Below, in pieces: positions 8,429-17,677 of a stretch of 64,000 nt of DNA. Within the stretch, counting starts at the first letter, position 1. Each line of letters opens with the position of its first letter. The translations under genes and the position numbers were made by a program. Source of the DNA: Anaerolineaceae bacterium (GTDB lineage: Bacteria; Chloroflexota; Anaerolineae; Anaerolineales; Anaerolineaceae); assembly GCA_030653365.1 (NCBI GenBank), contig JAURZL010000007.1:560011-624010 (forward strand), written 5' to 3'. Under the pieces are notes generated by a model, which did not search any database, had not been told where the DNA came from, and saw only the letters and a list, made by a program, of their open reading frames with translations.

Positions 8429-9193
8429 ATGAAAATATCAACATGGAATGTCAATGGAATTCGAGCAGCAACAAACAAAGGCTTTGTCGAATGGGCTGAA
8501 AGTTATGAAAAAGATGTATTGTGTTTACAGGAAATAAAAGCATTTCCTGAACAAATCCCTGACGCAGCCATGAACTTGAATGGTTATAAAGTTTACATAA
8601 ATTCTGCCCAACGTCCTGGATACAGCGGTGTTGCTTCGTTTTTCAAAAACGAACCTCAGGAAACTCGTTTTGGATTGGGTGTAGAAGATTTTGATGGTGA
8701 AGGACGGGTAATCCGTTCCAAACACGATTATTTTTTCCTTTACAATATTTACTTCCCGAACGGACAAAGAGGTCAGGATAGGGTGGATTTTAAACTGGCT
8801 TTTTATGAAAAATTATTGGAAGAATGTATAAGTCTTCATGAACAGGGTGAAAAGATTATTATTACAGGTGATTTTAACACGTCACACACTGAAATTGATC
8901 TGGCAAATCCTAAAGAAAATGCAAAAACGAGTGGTTTTTTACCTGAAGAAAGAGAAATGATCACAAAATATCTCAACCATGGTTTTAAGGATGCATATCG
9001 AATATTGTATCCAGAAAAAGTTGAATACACATGGTGGACTTATCGATTTGGTGCCCGCAGAAGAAATATTGGATGGCGTTTGGATTATTTTTTGGTAAGT
9101 GATAGTTTAATGAACGATGTGAACGATGTAATTATCTTAGGTGAAGTAGAGGGATCAGATCACTGTCCCGTCACTTTGATTATTGGTGAATAA
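8429..9193 (+). CDS. xthA: Exodeoxyribonuclease III (AP endonuclease)
   Basis: The 254-residue protein belongs to the Mg-dependent endonuclease/exonuclease/phosphatase fold of the ExoIII/ExoA class. Visible signatures are STWNVNGIRAA at the N-terminus, LCLQEIK (metal-binding Glu), GDFNTSHTEIDLANP, WWTYRFGAR and the C-terminal GSDHCPV catalytic His. It would cleave abasic sites and remove 3' blocks in base-excision repair. Length is typical. A NarL-type regulator follows 9 bp downstream and is likely cotranscribed. Confidence 0.95.
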   Translation: MKISTWNVNGIRAATNKGFVEWAESYEKDVLCLQEIKAFPEQIPDAAMNLNGYKVYINSAQRPGYSGVASFFKNEPQETRFGLGVEDFDGEGRVIRSKHDYFFLYNIYFPNGQRGQDRVDFKLAFYEKLLEECISLHEQGEKIIITGDFNTSHTEIDLANPKENAKTSGFLPEEREMITKYLNHGFKDAYRILYPEKVEYTWWTYRFGARRRNIGWRLDYFLVSDSLMNDVNDVIILGEVEGSDHCPVTLIIGE

Positions 9194-9202
9194 GGAGAAA
9201 AG

Positions 9203-9856
9203 ATGTCTAAACAGAGAATTATTTTAGTTGATGATCACGAAGTCGTCCGTCTTGGTTTAAAGTCATTATTAGATCGAAATCCTCAATTTGAAGTGATTGG
9301 TGAAGCTGGTACTGCCAAGGAAGCTTTAGAAAAAGTTTCTCGGCTTTTACCTGATGTTGTTTTAATGGATATTCGTTTACCTGGTTCATCAGGGATCGAG
9401 GCCTGTGAAGAAATTACCAAGAATTATCCTGATATTAAAGTTGTCATGCTCACTTCTTACGCAGAAGATGAGATGCTTTTTTCCGCAATCAGGGCTGGAG
9501 CTTCAGGTTATGTTTTAAAACAAATTGGTGGTGAAGATTTAGTAAGAGCCATTGAACAGGTAGGAAGAGGTGAGGCTGCTCTCGATCCAGCAGTCACACA
9601 GCGAGTATTTCAAGAAGTTCGTCGGGCAGTAAAAGAAGAAGAAGCGTCAGCTTTTGCTAATCTTAGTCAACAAGAAAAACATGTCTTATTGTTAGTTTCT
9701 GAAGGAAAAACCAATCGTGAAATTGCTAAAAACCTTTTCCTTGGTGAAGGTACTGTCAGGAATTATGTAAGTAGTATTCTTTCAAAATTAGGTGTAGCTA
9801 ATCGGGCTGAGGCTGCAGCATATGCGGTAGAACACAACTTAAGGGAGTATCTTTAA
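9203..9856 (+). CDS. NarL/FixJ-type response regulator
   Basis: The 217-residue protein has an N-terminal receiver domain ([10 protein letters not shown], phospho-acceptor Asp in [11 protein letters not shown], switch T/S in VVMLTSYA, and Lys in YVLKQIGG) and a C-terminal LuxR helix-turn-helix ([22 protein letters not shown]...[14 protein letters not shown]). AGGAG lies 5 bases before the ATG. No sensor kinase is adjacent, so the partner is unknown. It follows xthA in a probable two-gene operon. Confidence 0.93.
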   Translation: MSKQRIILVDDHEVVRLGLKSLLDRNPQFEVIGEAGTAKEALEKVSRLLPDVVLMDIRLPGSSGIEACEEITKNYPDIKVVMLTSYAEDEMLFSAIRAGASGYVLKQIGGEDLVRAIEQVGRGEAALDPAVTQRVFQEVRRAVKEEEASAFANLSQQEKHVLLLVSEGKTNREIAKNLFLGEGTVRNYVSSILSKLGVANRAEAAAYAVEHNLREYL

Positions 9857-9888
9857 CACCATATCTTGATGTGTTTAGTCGTGAAAAG

Positions 9889-10269
9889 TTAGGATTGAAT
9901 CACTGATAATATTTTTGTAACAATGATAATAAACGCTACAAGCAATGCATAAATAGCGGATAAAAGAACACCTGCTGCAGATATGTCTTTAATGATTTTA
10001 ACTTTTGGATTCTTATCAGCATGAATAAAATCCAAAGTATATTCAATCGCTGTGTTGAAGAATTCTGTTATCCAAACGATAAAAACTGCAGAAATGAAAA
10101 ACAGAGTTTCTATGTAATTAAGTTTTAACAAAAATATTAATATTATCGCGAGAATCGTTGCAATACTATGAATCCTGGTGTTTTTCTCATTCTTAATCGT
10201 AAAAATTAAACCTTGAATTGCCGGTTTTATTGAATTTATTCGTTCGATAACAAAATTGATAAAATTCAT
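9889..10269 (-). CDS. dgkA: Diacylglycerol/undecaprenol kinase family protein
   Basis: The 126-residue protein has three membrane segments and the DgkA signature ITEFFNTAIEYTLD followed by KDISAAGVLL. In Gram-positive-type bacteria this family phosphorylates undecaprenol; in others it acts on diacylglycerol. It overlaps the ybeY stop in an ATGA junction, so translation is coupled. It is the last gene of the comEA-yqeY-7TM/HD-ybeY-dgkA operon, and a HD-ybeY-dgkA order is commonly conserved. Which lipid it uses cannot be told from the sequence. Confidence 0.92.
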   Translation of the reverse strand: MNFINFVIERINSIKPAIQGLIFTIKNEKNTRIHSIATILAIILIFLLKLNYIETLFFISAVFIVWITEFFNTAIEYTLDFIHADKNPKVKIIKDISAAGVLLSAIYALLVAFIIIVTKILSVIQS

Positions 10270-10730
10270 TCTGGAAGTTGGTTTAATTGAATTTTATTCA
10301 TTTTTAAAATCTTATCCTGGAGTTGCCACATTTTTGATTTTTTAATTTCATCATCGTGATCATATCCTAAGAGATGTAAAAGCCCATGGATTACCATTAA
10401 TTTAAGTTCGTCAAACAAATTATTATTTAAGATACTGGATTGATTTTGTACATGTGGGTAACAGATTACGATATCACCAAGAATAAGTCTTCCTGTTTCA
10501 GGATCAATTTCATTTGCCTCAAACGATAAAACATCAGTAGATTGCGCGTAGCCATAATACTTTTCATTCAATATTATCATTTCACTGTTATTAACAAAAC
10601 TAATTGATAACGAAATATTATTGGCGTGACCAACTGACAAAAGAATTGTGTTTACTATTTCTTCTAAACTAGATGGAATTTCAAAATTTTGATCGTTGAT
10701 AAGTGCAATTTCAGGATTCATTAGACTCAT
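10266..10730 (-). CDS. ybeY: Endoribonuclease YbeY (rRNA maturation factor)
   Basis: The 154-residue protein carries the diagnostic zinc motif HGLLHLLGYDH near residue 118 and the upstream ADVLSFE-like segment (STDVLSFEAN). YbeY is a single-strand endoribonuclease for 16S rRNA 3' maturation and ribosome quality control. Its start overlaps the 3' end of the 7TM-HD gene by 20 bp; a second ATG at 10721 is possible. The stop overlaps dgkA. Confidence 0.95.
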   Translation of the reverse strand: MSLMNPEIALINDQNFEIPSSLEEIVNTILLSVGHANNISLSISFVNNSEMIILNEKYYGYAQSTDVLSFEANEIDPETGRLILGDIVICYPHVQNQSSILNNNLFDELKLMVIHGLLHLLGYDHDDEIKKSKMWQLQDKILKMNKIQLNQLPE

Positions 10731-12822
10731 TACTTGTTTCAGCCGGTTGAGTTTTCAATTCTGGATATTTTATTCGCGGATGGTAGGTATTAATTAAGGT
10801 GTTAGAGAATGAATTTACAATTATATTGAGATCTCTCATTGTTAGATCGGTATCTTCCAATTGTCCTTCTTTGAGACAAAAATCTATCACTCCGTGGATA
10901 ATTTTTTCTAACTCTTCACGGTTAGCTGGTTTATCTGCCCGTGCTCTCGCTTCGATTCCGTCTGCCAACATTAATACTGCTGTTTCTTTTGATTGAGGTT
11001 TTGGTCCGGGGTAACGAAATTCATTTATATCAACACTCTCTGAATCGTTATTATTCATTTCTACAGCTTTTACATAAAAATACTTTGTCATGAGAGTGCC
11101 ATGGTGTTCTTTGATAAAGTCGATAATTCTAGACGGAAGGCGATATTTTTTTGCTAATTCAACCCCATCAGGAACATGTTGAATGATCGTTGCAGCACTT
11201 AAATAAGGATCCAAATCATCATGGGAATTGATATTACCCGCAACTTGATTTTCGATAAAAAAGGAAGGATTGGCTGCCTTTCCTGCATCATGATATAACA
11301 CCCCAACTCTTGTTAATAATTGGTCAGCTCCGATATCTTTTGCAGCTTGTTCAGCCATATTTGCGACTTGAAGAGAATGCTGATAAGAACCAGGGGCATT
11401 GGTTAAGATAAATTGAAGAAGGGGATGGTCGGGTCTGGAAATTTCAAGTAATTGAATCGCAGTCGTTATACCGAGAATTTGGGCTACAAAAAACTGCATC
11501 AGAAGGCCTAAACTTGCTGAAGCCATTCCATTAAAAAATGAAGCGCCTGAAAGTGTTAAAAGACCAAGTAAATCAGTTGTGCCTTCCAATAATCGAATAG
11601 CGATAATAATACCAGCGCTTATCACGCCAGTGATTAGTCCAGCACTGAAAAACACAGAAACTCTTCTGCCTTGTCCGAGTATTAAACTTCCACAAAGTGA
11701 TGGAATAAGGTAAAAAGGAAGCAAACTTTGGAAATCAAATGAGCCAAATGAAATTAATGAGCTTAATGATAAGGACAAAACGAATGCAGCTTCAAAACCA
11801 AAAAGCGTTCCGATCGCAAAAGTAAAACCGGCAAAAGGAAAAATATATGGAAGAACAGTTCTGTTAGGAATTAAAAATTTTGCCGCCATTAAAAACACAA
11901 TAAAAGCGATTGATATGATTAAAATCTCTTTGACTGTATAAGAATTTGATCTCTGTTTGTTAAAATAAACGCCAAGTAAAAACATTTGTAATAGAACAAA
12001 TATTCCAGAAGCAAAATATTCTTGTCGTTTATTATCAGGCGAAATGAAGTCAAATAGATCGAGGGCTTCATATATTTGTTCGTCAATTATTTGTCCACGT
12101 CGAATAATAATCTCACCGGGTGAGTACGTTTTTTCGACTGGTTCAACCTGTTCGATCGCTACATTGATGGCTTCATCCGTTAATTGTTCACTAAATAAAG
12201 AATTTGCGACAACAAAAGGTTTGACAATTGATTCGATAAGTTTTAAATTTTCTTCACTAAAGGTGAAGCTTATTAAAGTTGGAATCCTAAGTTTTGTTTC
12301 CTGGACCTGGTTATCGCGAATAGAGGATCTAAAAACTTGTTCTAAAACAAGAATTGTCTCTCTTTGAATAGATACCCAGGTTGTTTCATCTAAATTTAGT
12401 AGTTGAGTAGCAATCTCGCGAGACAATTGGGTATGGGTGAGGTTTGAAATATCATTCGTTTTTTGATTAATATCAGAAAACATGTCATTTCTAATCAAGG
12501 TTATATAATCAAGAGATTTTCTTAGTCGATCAATTTGTTGGCGAGATATTGCAGGATCAATATTGAGGTAAACGGGAGAAACTGAATTTTTTATTGAATT
12601 AATTTTTTGTTGAGTCAAGTAATTTGAAACGTATGTTAAGTTTCTTGGAGCTTGAAAATCTTGTGTTGCTACACTACCAATTGATAATTCAAATGCTGTA
12701 GGTCGAGAAGAAATCGGCAGAATTATCGATCCAAAAGCGATTAATCCTGTTAAGACAAGGATCAATATCTTCAAGAATGAATTCTCTCGTTTCTTAAATT
12801 TCTTCTCTAAAGAATTTATCAT
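10711..12822 (-). CDS. 7TM receptor with intracellular HD hydrolase (PgpH/YqfF-like phosphodiesterase)
   Basis: The 703-residue protein has one N-terminal membrane segment (residues about 15-40), a large extracytoplasmic 7TMR-HDED region to about residue 265, a block of seven membrane helices to about 460, and a cytoplasmic HD domain. The HD motif shows YQHSL near residue 480, VLYHDAGK near 510 and EHHGT further on. Members of this family hydrolyse cyclic di-AMP. The gene sits one base after yqeY and overlaps ybeY, matching the common HD-ybeY-dgkA neighbourhood; phoH, often upstream elsewhere, is absent here. Confidence 0.92.
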   Translation of the reverse strand: MINSLEKKFKKRENSFLKILILVLTGLIAFGSIILPISSRPTAFELSIGSVATQDFQAPRNLTYVSNYLTQQKINSIKNSVSPVYLNIDPAISRQQIDRLRKSLDYITLIRNDMFSDINQKTNDISNLTHTQLSREIATQLLNLDETTWVSIQRETILVLEQVFRSSIRDNQVQETKLRIPTLISFTFSEENLKLIESIVKPFVVANSLFSEQLTDEAINVAIEQVEPVEKTYSPGEIIIRRGQIIDEQIYEALDLFDFISPDNKRQEYFASGIFVLLQMFLLGVYFNKQRSNSYTVKEILIISIAFIVFLMAAKFLIPNRTVLPYIFPFAGFTFAIGTLFGFEAAFVLSLSLSSLISFGSFDFQSLLPFYLIPSLCGSLILGQGRRVSVFFSAGLITGVISAGIIIAIRLLEGTTDLLGLLTLSGASFFNGMASASLGLLMQFFVAQILGITTAIQLLEISRPDHPLLQFILTNAPGSYQHSLQVANMAEQAAKDIGADQLLTRVGVLYHDAGKAANPSFFIENQVAGNINSHDDLDPYLSAATIIQHVPDGVELAKKYRLPSRIIDFIKEHHGTLMTKYFYVKAVEMNNNDSESVDINEFRYPGPKPQSKETAVLMLADGIEARARADKPANREELEKIIHGVIDFCLKEGQLEDTDLTMRDLNIIVNSFSNTLINTYHPRIKYPELKTQPAETSNESNES

Positions 12823-12823
12823 A

Positions 12824-13270
12824 TTAATTATTTATCAATTCTCTTACAATCTGACTAACTTCATTTCCTGATGCTCTTCCACCAATTTTAGGTAAGACCA
12901 ATTTCATTACTTTTCCCATATCGGATATTGAAATTGCATTCACTTCAACTATTGTTTCTTGAACAATTTTCTTAAGTTCTTCATGGGAAAGCCCTTCAGG
13001 TAGAAATCGATTTAATATTTTTATATCATTTTCGGCTTCATTAATTAAATCCTGACGGTTACTTAATCTTGCGCCATCAATCACTTCATTTCTACTTTTA
13101 ATTTCTTTGTGAATTATTGATATAACTTCATCATCATTTAATAATTTGCCCTTGTCGATCTCAAGGTTTTTTACACTTGCTATAACCATCCGAATAACTC
13201 GTTTTACATCTGTATTTGATTCTTTCATTGCAATTTTTAATTCGGTAGATAAATCTTCTTTTAAACTCAT
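12824..13270 (-). CDS. GatB/YqeY domain-containing protein
   Basis: The 148-residue protein matches the YqeY family: LKIAMKE near the start, VIRMVIASVKN, and a C-terminal helical domain ending MGKVMKLVLPKIGGRASGNEVS, which resembles the tRNA-binding tail of GatB. It may act on mischarged tRNA, but the family's role is not settled. It lies 7 bp after comEA with AGGA before the ATG and one base before the 7TM-HD gene. Confidence 0.93.
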   Translation of the reverse strand: MSLKEDLSTELKIAMKESNTDVKRVIRMVIASVKNLEIDKGKLLNDDEVISIIHKEIKSRNEVIDGARLSNRQDLINEAENDIKILNRFLPEGLSHEELKKIVQETIVEVNAISISDMGKVMKLVLPKIGGRASGNEVSQIVRELINN

Positions 13271-13277
13271 AAATTCC

Positions 13278-13826
13278 TCATTGGCTTATAGAATTAGTTA
13301 CAATTTTATCCTTTATTTGGTTGAAAGTTGATTGACCTATTCCTGGGACATTAAGTATATCTTCAATTCTATCAAAATAACCATTTGATTCTCTGTACAA
13401 GATAATATCTCTGGCTCTCGTCTCACCTATACCAGGTAATTCTACTAATTCATCTATGCCTGCTTCATTGATATTAATTTTTGAAAAGTTATCAACACTT
13501 ATTTCCTTTAGACTTAAATTATTCGAAGAAATGATAATTTGTTGGCCATCATACAATTTTGCTGCCAAATTGTATTGATGATTAATTTGGGTATCAATCT
13601 CAGCCATTACAAAAAGATCTTCCACTCGGCTTGATGGCGGTAATTCATATACACCAGGTTTTTCGATATTTCCTGATAAAAACACTTTTATTGGCAACGC
13701 TGTCGGAGCAGGAATAAGCGTAACGGATGTTCCAGTATCTCGATTATTAAATAGGATTACAATCCCTGCTAGAAGGAATCCTGCGAGCACAGAGAAAAAG
13801 AACCAGATAAAATTAGAACTTTTCAT
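13278..13826 (-). CDS. comEA: ComEA-like DNA-binding competence protein
   Basis: The 182-residue protein has one N-terminal membrane anchor (IWFFFSVLAGFLLAGIVILF), an SLBB-like segment (VFLSGNIEKPGVYELPPSSR) and a C-terminal double helix-hairpin-helix (ININEAGIDELVELPGIGET and DILNVPGIGQSTF). ComEA binds incoming double-stranded DNA at the cell surface during transformation. comEC is not next door. A prepilin peptidase is encoded elsewhere in the window. The ATG lies only 7 bases after a good -10 element, so the message may be leaderless. Confidence 0.92.
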   Translation of the reverse strand: MKSSNFIWFFFSVLAGFLLAGIVILFNNRDTGTSVTLIPAPTALPIKVFLSGNIEKPGVYELPPSSRVEDLFVMAEIDTQINHQYNLAAKLYDGQQIIISSNNLSLKEISVDNFSKININEAGIDELVELPGIGETRARDIILYRESNGYFDRIEDILNVPGIGQSTFNQIKDKIVTNSISQ

Positions 13827-13833
13827 AAACCTA

Positions 13834-13861
13834 AGTATATTTTTAGGTACAAAAGTGTCAA
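13834..13861 (-). promoter_or_regulatory. Promoter of the comEA-yqeY-HD-ybeY-dgkA operon
   Basis: On the minus strand TTGACA (13861-13856) and TATACT (13839-13834) are separated by 16 bp. The predicted start of transcription falls at about 13827, right at the comEA ATG (13826), implying a leaderless or nearly leaderless message. The sequence between carries a CCTAA/TTAGG inverted repeat (13830-13847). Confidence 0.55.
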
Positions 13862-13902
13862 GTTAGGCTTGAGTCGAAATTTTTTTAAAACAGAAATTCA
13901 AG

Positions 13903-14802
13903 CTAAATAGTATCTGCCTTATTTGTTTCTAATTTGTACATTGCGTTAAACGCTGCAATACTCACCTCGAGTATTTTTTCATCTGGTTCATTAGTTGTTA
14001 ATTTTTGAAGCCATAACCCTGGTTTGGCCATTGCAGCGACGATTGGATTATCTAAATGATCTGCTGTGAAGCGAATATACTCATAGGCGATCATTGCTAT
14101 AACAGGGATAAATAATAATCTTGAAGCAATTAATACCAACCAGCTAGTTTGGCCGATAAATGTAAAAATAATTATCGAAATTAATACTACATAAAGAATG
14201 AAAGCAGTACCACATCGGGGGTGCTGCAAGGAGAAATTCTTCACAGTTCCTGGTCCAAGTGGACTGTTCGATTCAAATGCATTAATAGTTTTATGTTCCG
14301 CGCCGTGGTATGAGAATACTCTTGCGACATCTGCCATTTTCCCAATTCCCCAAATATATAGAATAACAAATGACAACCGGATCAATCCTTCGAGGAGATT
14401 TTGAATAATGTGAGAAAATCCCAGCCATTGTTCCAGTGCTTTTCCGATTAAAGCGGGAGTTAAGAAAAAAAGTACTACCGCAACTGCTAACGATACAAAC
14501 AATGTCAAATATAGAGCGGGACCTTCAATTTTTTCTTTTTCATCTTCAGTTTGATAGTTGGCAGATTTTGTTAAATATTTTGTTCCTAATCCTAATGCAT
14601 CCCACAAAATGATGAGACCTCGCAAAAAAGGAATCTTTTTAAGCGGACTCTGATAGATTTTTCCAAGTTCTTCTGTTTCAACAACAATTTCACCATCTGG
14701 TTTTCTAAATGCAGCAGCAAGATACTTACTACCTCGCATCAATACACCTTCTATGAGTGCCTGACCGCCATATGTTGGCATTCTTAATTTTTCTGTTTTC
14801 AT
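13903..14802 (-). CDS. DUF1385 membrane protein (YqhQ-like)
   Basis: The 299-residue protein matches DUF1385 by GGQALIEGVLMRG near residue 12, YHGAEHKTINAFE near residue 163 and HPRCGTAFI near residue 190, with four or five membrane helices (VSLAVAVVLFFLTPALIG and others). The conserved His/Glu/Cys residues suggest a metal-dependent enzyme, but the function is unknown. Its ATG overlaps the M20 peptidase stop in an ATGA junction. Confidence 0.92.
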   Translation of the reverse strand: MKTEKLRMPTYGGQALIEGVLMRGSKYLAAAFRKPDGEIVVETEELGKIYQSPLKKIPFLRGLIILWDALGLGTKYLTKSANYQTEDEKEKIEGPALYLTLFVSLAVAVVLFFLTPALIGKALEQWLGFSHIIQNLLEGLIRLSFVILYIWGIGKMADVARVFSYHGAEHKTINAFESNSPLGPGTVKNFSLQHPRCGTAFILYVVLISIIIFTFIGQTSWLVLIASRLLFIPVIAMIAYEYIRFTADHLDNPIVAAMAKPGLWLQKLTTNEPDEKILEVSIAAFNAMYKLETNKADTI

Positions 14803-16178
14803 TCTATACCTGCATAATTATAGAAGAAATGAATGAGCGAAAGAATTCCTTTTTTCCACGTTGGCAAGTGGAGACTTTCATTGGGAGAGTGGATTTTGTC
14901 TTCCGGTAATCCAAATCCGGTGAGGACAGACTCTTTTCCTAAAATTCTTTGCATAGAGGCAACTACAGGGATCGAGCCACCTTCGCGTTTAAACAATGGT
15001 TTTATACCCCAAACAGTTTCTAATGCTTTTGTGAGTGAGATAACACCAGGATTGTTCCTATCGGATATGGAAGCCCAACCACCAGCAAATTTTTGTAGGT
15101 CCCATTTAACAGTTGAAGGAACATTCATTTCTAAATATTTTCTAAGTTGTTCAAAAATCTTTTCTGGTTCTTGGTTAGGAACGGTTCGCATTGAAATTTT
15201 TGCCATAGCTGAAGAAGGAATAATCGTTTTTGAGCCTTCTCCTACAAAGCCAGATAACATACCACTGATCTCAAGCGTTGGGCGAGACCCTAATCTTTCA
15301 ATCGGGTTATAGCCAGTTTCCCCCCATAATTCTGGGACACCTGTTTGCCTTTTTAAATCTTCATCTGTAATTGGTAAACGGAGCAACTGTTCTCTTTCTT
15401 CCTTGGAAAGAGGTAAAACGTCCTCATAAAAACCAGGAAGAGTTACTTTCCAATTTTCATCATGCATTCCAACTATTAATTCAGCCAGTACTATTGCTGG
15501 ATTATGAATGACACCACCAAACATACCGGAATGAAGATCGTGATCGGGTCCGGTTAGGTTTAGTTCAAAATAAGTAAGTCCTCGTAAACCATAAACGATT
15601 GTTGGATTATTTGGAGAGATCATACCTGCATCTGGATTAAGAATTATGTCACATTCTAATAATTCTTTATGATTTGAAAGAAAATCAGGCAGGTTGGGAG
15701 ATCCAATTTCTTCTTCGCCTTCGAATAAAAATTTAAAATTTACTGGAATTGGACCGGAAGCACTAATGGCATTATATGCTGCAAGGCAAGCAATTATTTG
15801 GCCTTTCATATCTGAAGTTCCTCTACCAAAAAGCCGGTCGTCTTTTTCAACAGGGGAAAAAGGATTGGTCAGCCATAAATCAAGCGGATCAGATGGTTGG
15901 ACGTCATAATGTCCGTAGATCAGAACTGTAGATGCGTTTTCAACAGTTGCTTTTTTTTCTGCAAAAACGACTGGATGACCATTTGTTTCAAGAATCTGAA
16001 CATCATCTATACCTAATTTAATTAATAAAGAACGAACAAATTCTGCAGCTTTTTGCATGCTGTTTTTTTGTTTTGGATCAGTTGAGATAGATGGTATTTT
16101 TATAAAATCTTGTAAAATTTCTTGATAGTTATCTAAATTTCTCTTACTATATTCAATAGCATCAGATCTATAAGACAT
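14799..16178 (-). CDS. M20 family dipeptidase
   Basis: I set the start at the ATG at 16178 (MSYRSDAIEYSK): AAGGAG is 9 bases upstream, while the longer frame to 16244 has no support. The product of about 459 residues has the co-catalytic zinc sites of M20 enzymes: YGHYDVQP, GRGTSDMKGQ (bridging Asp), EGEEEIGS (catalytic Glu) and NPDAGM, with a lid domain around TGPDHDLHSGMFGG. It would hydrolyse cytosolic dipeptides or related amides; the exact substrate is not predictable. It is translationally coupled to the DUF1385 gene. Confidence 0.92.
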   Translation of the reverse strand: MSYRSDAIEYSKRNLDNYQEILQDFIKIPSISTDPKQKNSMQKAAEFVRSLLIKLGIDDVQILETNGHPVVFAEKKATVENASTVLIYGHYDVQPSDPLDLWLTNPFSPVEKDDRLFGRGTSDMKGQIIACLAAYNAISASGPIPVNFKFLFEGEEEIGSPNLPDFLSNHKELLECDIILNPDAGMISPNNPTIVYGLRGLTYFELNLTGPDHDLHSGMFGGVIHNPAIVLAELIVGMHDENWKVTLPGFYEDVLPLSKEEREQLLRLPITDEDLKRQTGVPELWGETGYNPIERLGSRPTLEISGMLSGFVGEGSKTIIPSSAMAKISMRTVPNQEPEKIFEQLRKYLEMNVPSTVKWDLQKFAGGWASISDRNNPGVISLTKALETVWGIKPLFKREGGSIPVVASMQRILGKESVLTGFGLPEDKIHSPNESLHLPTWKKGILSLIHFFYNYAGIE

Positions 16179-16307
16179 GTTAAGCGACTCCTTGAGATAA
16201 ATTCGAACCTGATTATAAAGTAAATTCAATGAATGGTAAAACAAAACCCAACATAAGCTTGGACATGGGCTAAAATGATCTTACTAAAAACCCAATAGGA
16301 GCTACAA

Positions 16308-17651
16308 ATGATTATTACAAATGGCAAGATTGTCACCTGGACAAAACCCAATAATATTCTTGAAAACCAATCTATCCTAATAAATGATGGAGTAATAACA
16401 AAGATTGACAAAACTGAGACCCTTATTAGTGAGTATCCTAACGAGGAAATATTGGATGCAAAAGGTCAATATGTGATGCCTGGATTAATCTGTGCTCACA
16501 CTCATTTTTATGGTGCTTATTCTCGAGGACTTGCTATTCCAGGTGACTCACCCTCCGCTTTTCCAGAAATATTGAGCAATCTTTGGTGGTCATTGGATAA
16601 AGCTCTTGATGAAAAAAGTGTAGCTGCTTCCGCAAATGTGTGTATCGTTGACGCCATAAGACATGGAAATACAACCTTATTTGATCACCATGCATCTCCA
16701 AATGCAATATCAGATTCTTTGGATATTATCAGTGAGATAGTGGATCAAACTGGTGTACGTGCTTCTTTGTGTTATGAAGTTACCGATCGAGACGGAGAAG
16801 ACAAAGCAAATGAAGGGATAAATGAGAACATCAGATTTCTAAAAAGAATTGCTGATGGAAAAAATCTTAATGGGCGGTTAACAGCTAGTTTTGGACTTCA
16901 TGCCAGTCTGACATTATCGGATGATACATTGGAAAAGTGTTTTGAAAAAGCACCTGCCGGTACAGGATTTCATATTCATGTTGCAGAACATATTGTTGAT
17001 GAATATGACAGCATAAAAAAATCAGGAAAAAGAGTCGTGGATCGTCTTGATAGTTTAAATTTGTTAAATGAAAAATCAATTGTAGCTCATGCAGTTCATG
17101 TGGACGCAAGAGAAATTGAAATTCTCGCTAAAACGAAAACATGGGTGACCCACCAACCACGCTCGAATATGAATAATGCCGTCGGTATTGGCAATATTGA
17201 GTCAATGATGCGAGCAGGAGTCAAAGTGTGTTTGGGAAATGATGGATTCTCCAACACAATGTGGGATGAATGGAAAACTACTTATCTGGTACATAAACTA
17301 GTAAATCTTGACCCAAGAAGGATGGGTGGCTACGATGTCGTTGAGATGGGGATTTATCAAAATTCTGCGTTAGCTTCACAACAATTTAATATACCGATAG
17401 GGACCATTAGCCCGGGAGCGCATGCTGATATAATCTTTGTTGATTATCATCCCTTCACAGAAATTACCCCAGGAAATATACCCTGGCACATTCTATTTGG
17501 TATGCAACATAGTATGGTGACAATGACAATGGTTGCAGGAAAAGTTTTGATGAAAAATCGAGAACTTGTCGTATTGGATGAGGAAAAAATATTCAATGAT
17601 GCCAATCAGTTATATAAAGGTGTTTGGGAAAGATATAATAGTCAGTTCTAA
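16308..17651 (+). CDS. ssnA: Putative aminohydrolase SsnA
   Basis: The 447-residue protein is an amidohydrolase of the Atz/Trz-deaminase group. It shows the metal site VMPGLICAHTHFYGAYSRG near residue 57, the SsnA-typical DHHASPNAISDSLD and LCYEVTDRDGED segments, HIHVAEH near 223, AHAVHVD near 260 and CLGNDGFSNTMW near 307. In Escherichia coli ssnA lies in the xanthine/purine Mo-hydroxylase cluster, and here a Mo-hydroxylase locus starts 4.6 kb downstream. The substrate is unproven; a purine-like deamination is an inference. TAGGAG lies 6 bases before the ATG. It leads the F420 gene block. Confidence 0.9.
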   Translation: MIITNGKIVTWTKPNNILENQSILINDGVITKIDKTETLISEYPNEEILDAKGQYVMPGLICAHTHFYGAYSRGLAIPGDSPSAFPEILSNLWWSLDKALDEKSVAASANVCIVDAIRHGNTTLFDHHASPNAISDSLDIISEIVDQTGVRASLCYEVTDRDGEDKANEGINENIRFLKRIADGKNLNGRLTASFGLHASLTLSDDTLEKCFEKAPAGTGFHIHVAEHIVDEYDSIKKSGKRVVDRLDSLNLLNEKSIVAHAVHVDAREIEILAKTKTWVTHQPRSNMNNAVGIGNIESMMRAGVKVCLGNDGFSNTMWDEWKTTYLVHKLVNLDPRRMGGYDVVEMGIYQNSALASQQFNIPIGTISPGAHADIIFVDYHPFTEITPGNIPWHILFGMQHSMVTMTMVAGKVLMKNRELVVLDEEKIFNDANQLYKGVWERYNSQF

Positions 17652-17677
17652 TTTTAATCATAATAAGGATGGTGAAT

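Noticed and set aside
9857..9888. ACAC...GTGT hairpin between the convergent NarL regulator and dgkA genes
   Set aside because: The stem is only about 5 bp and has no T run, so it is too weak to call as a terminator.
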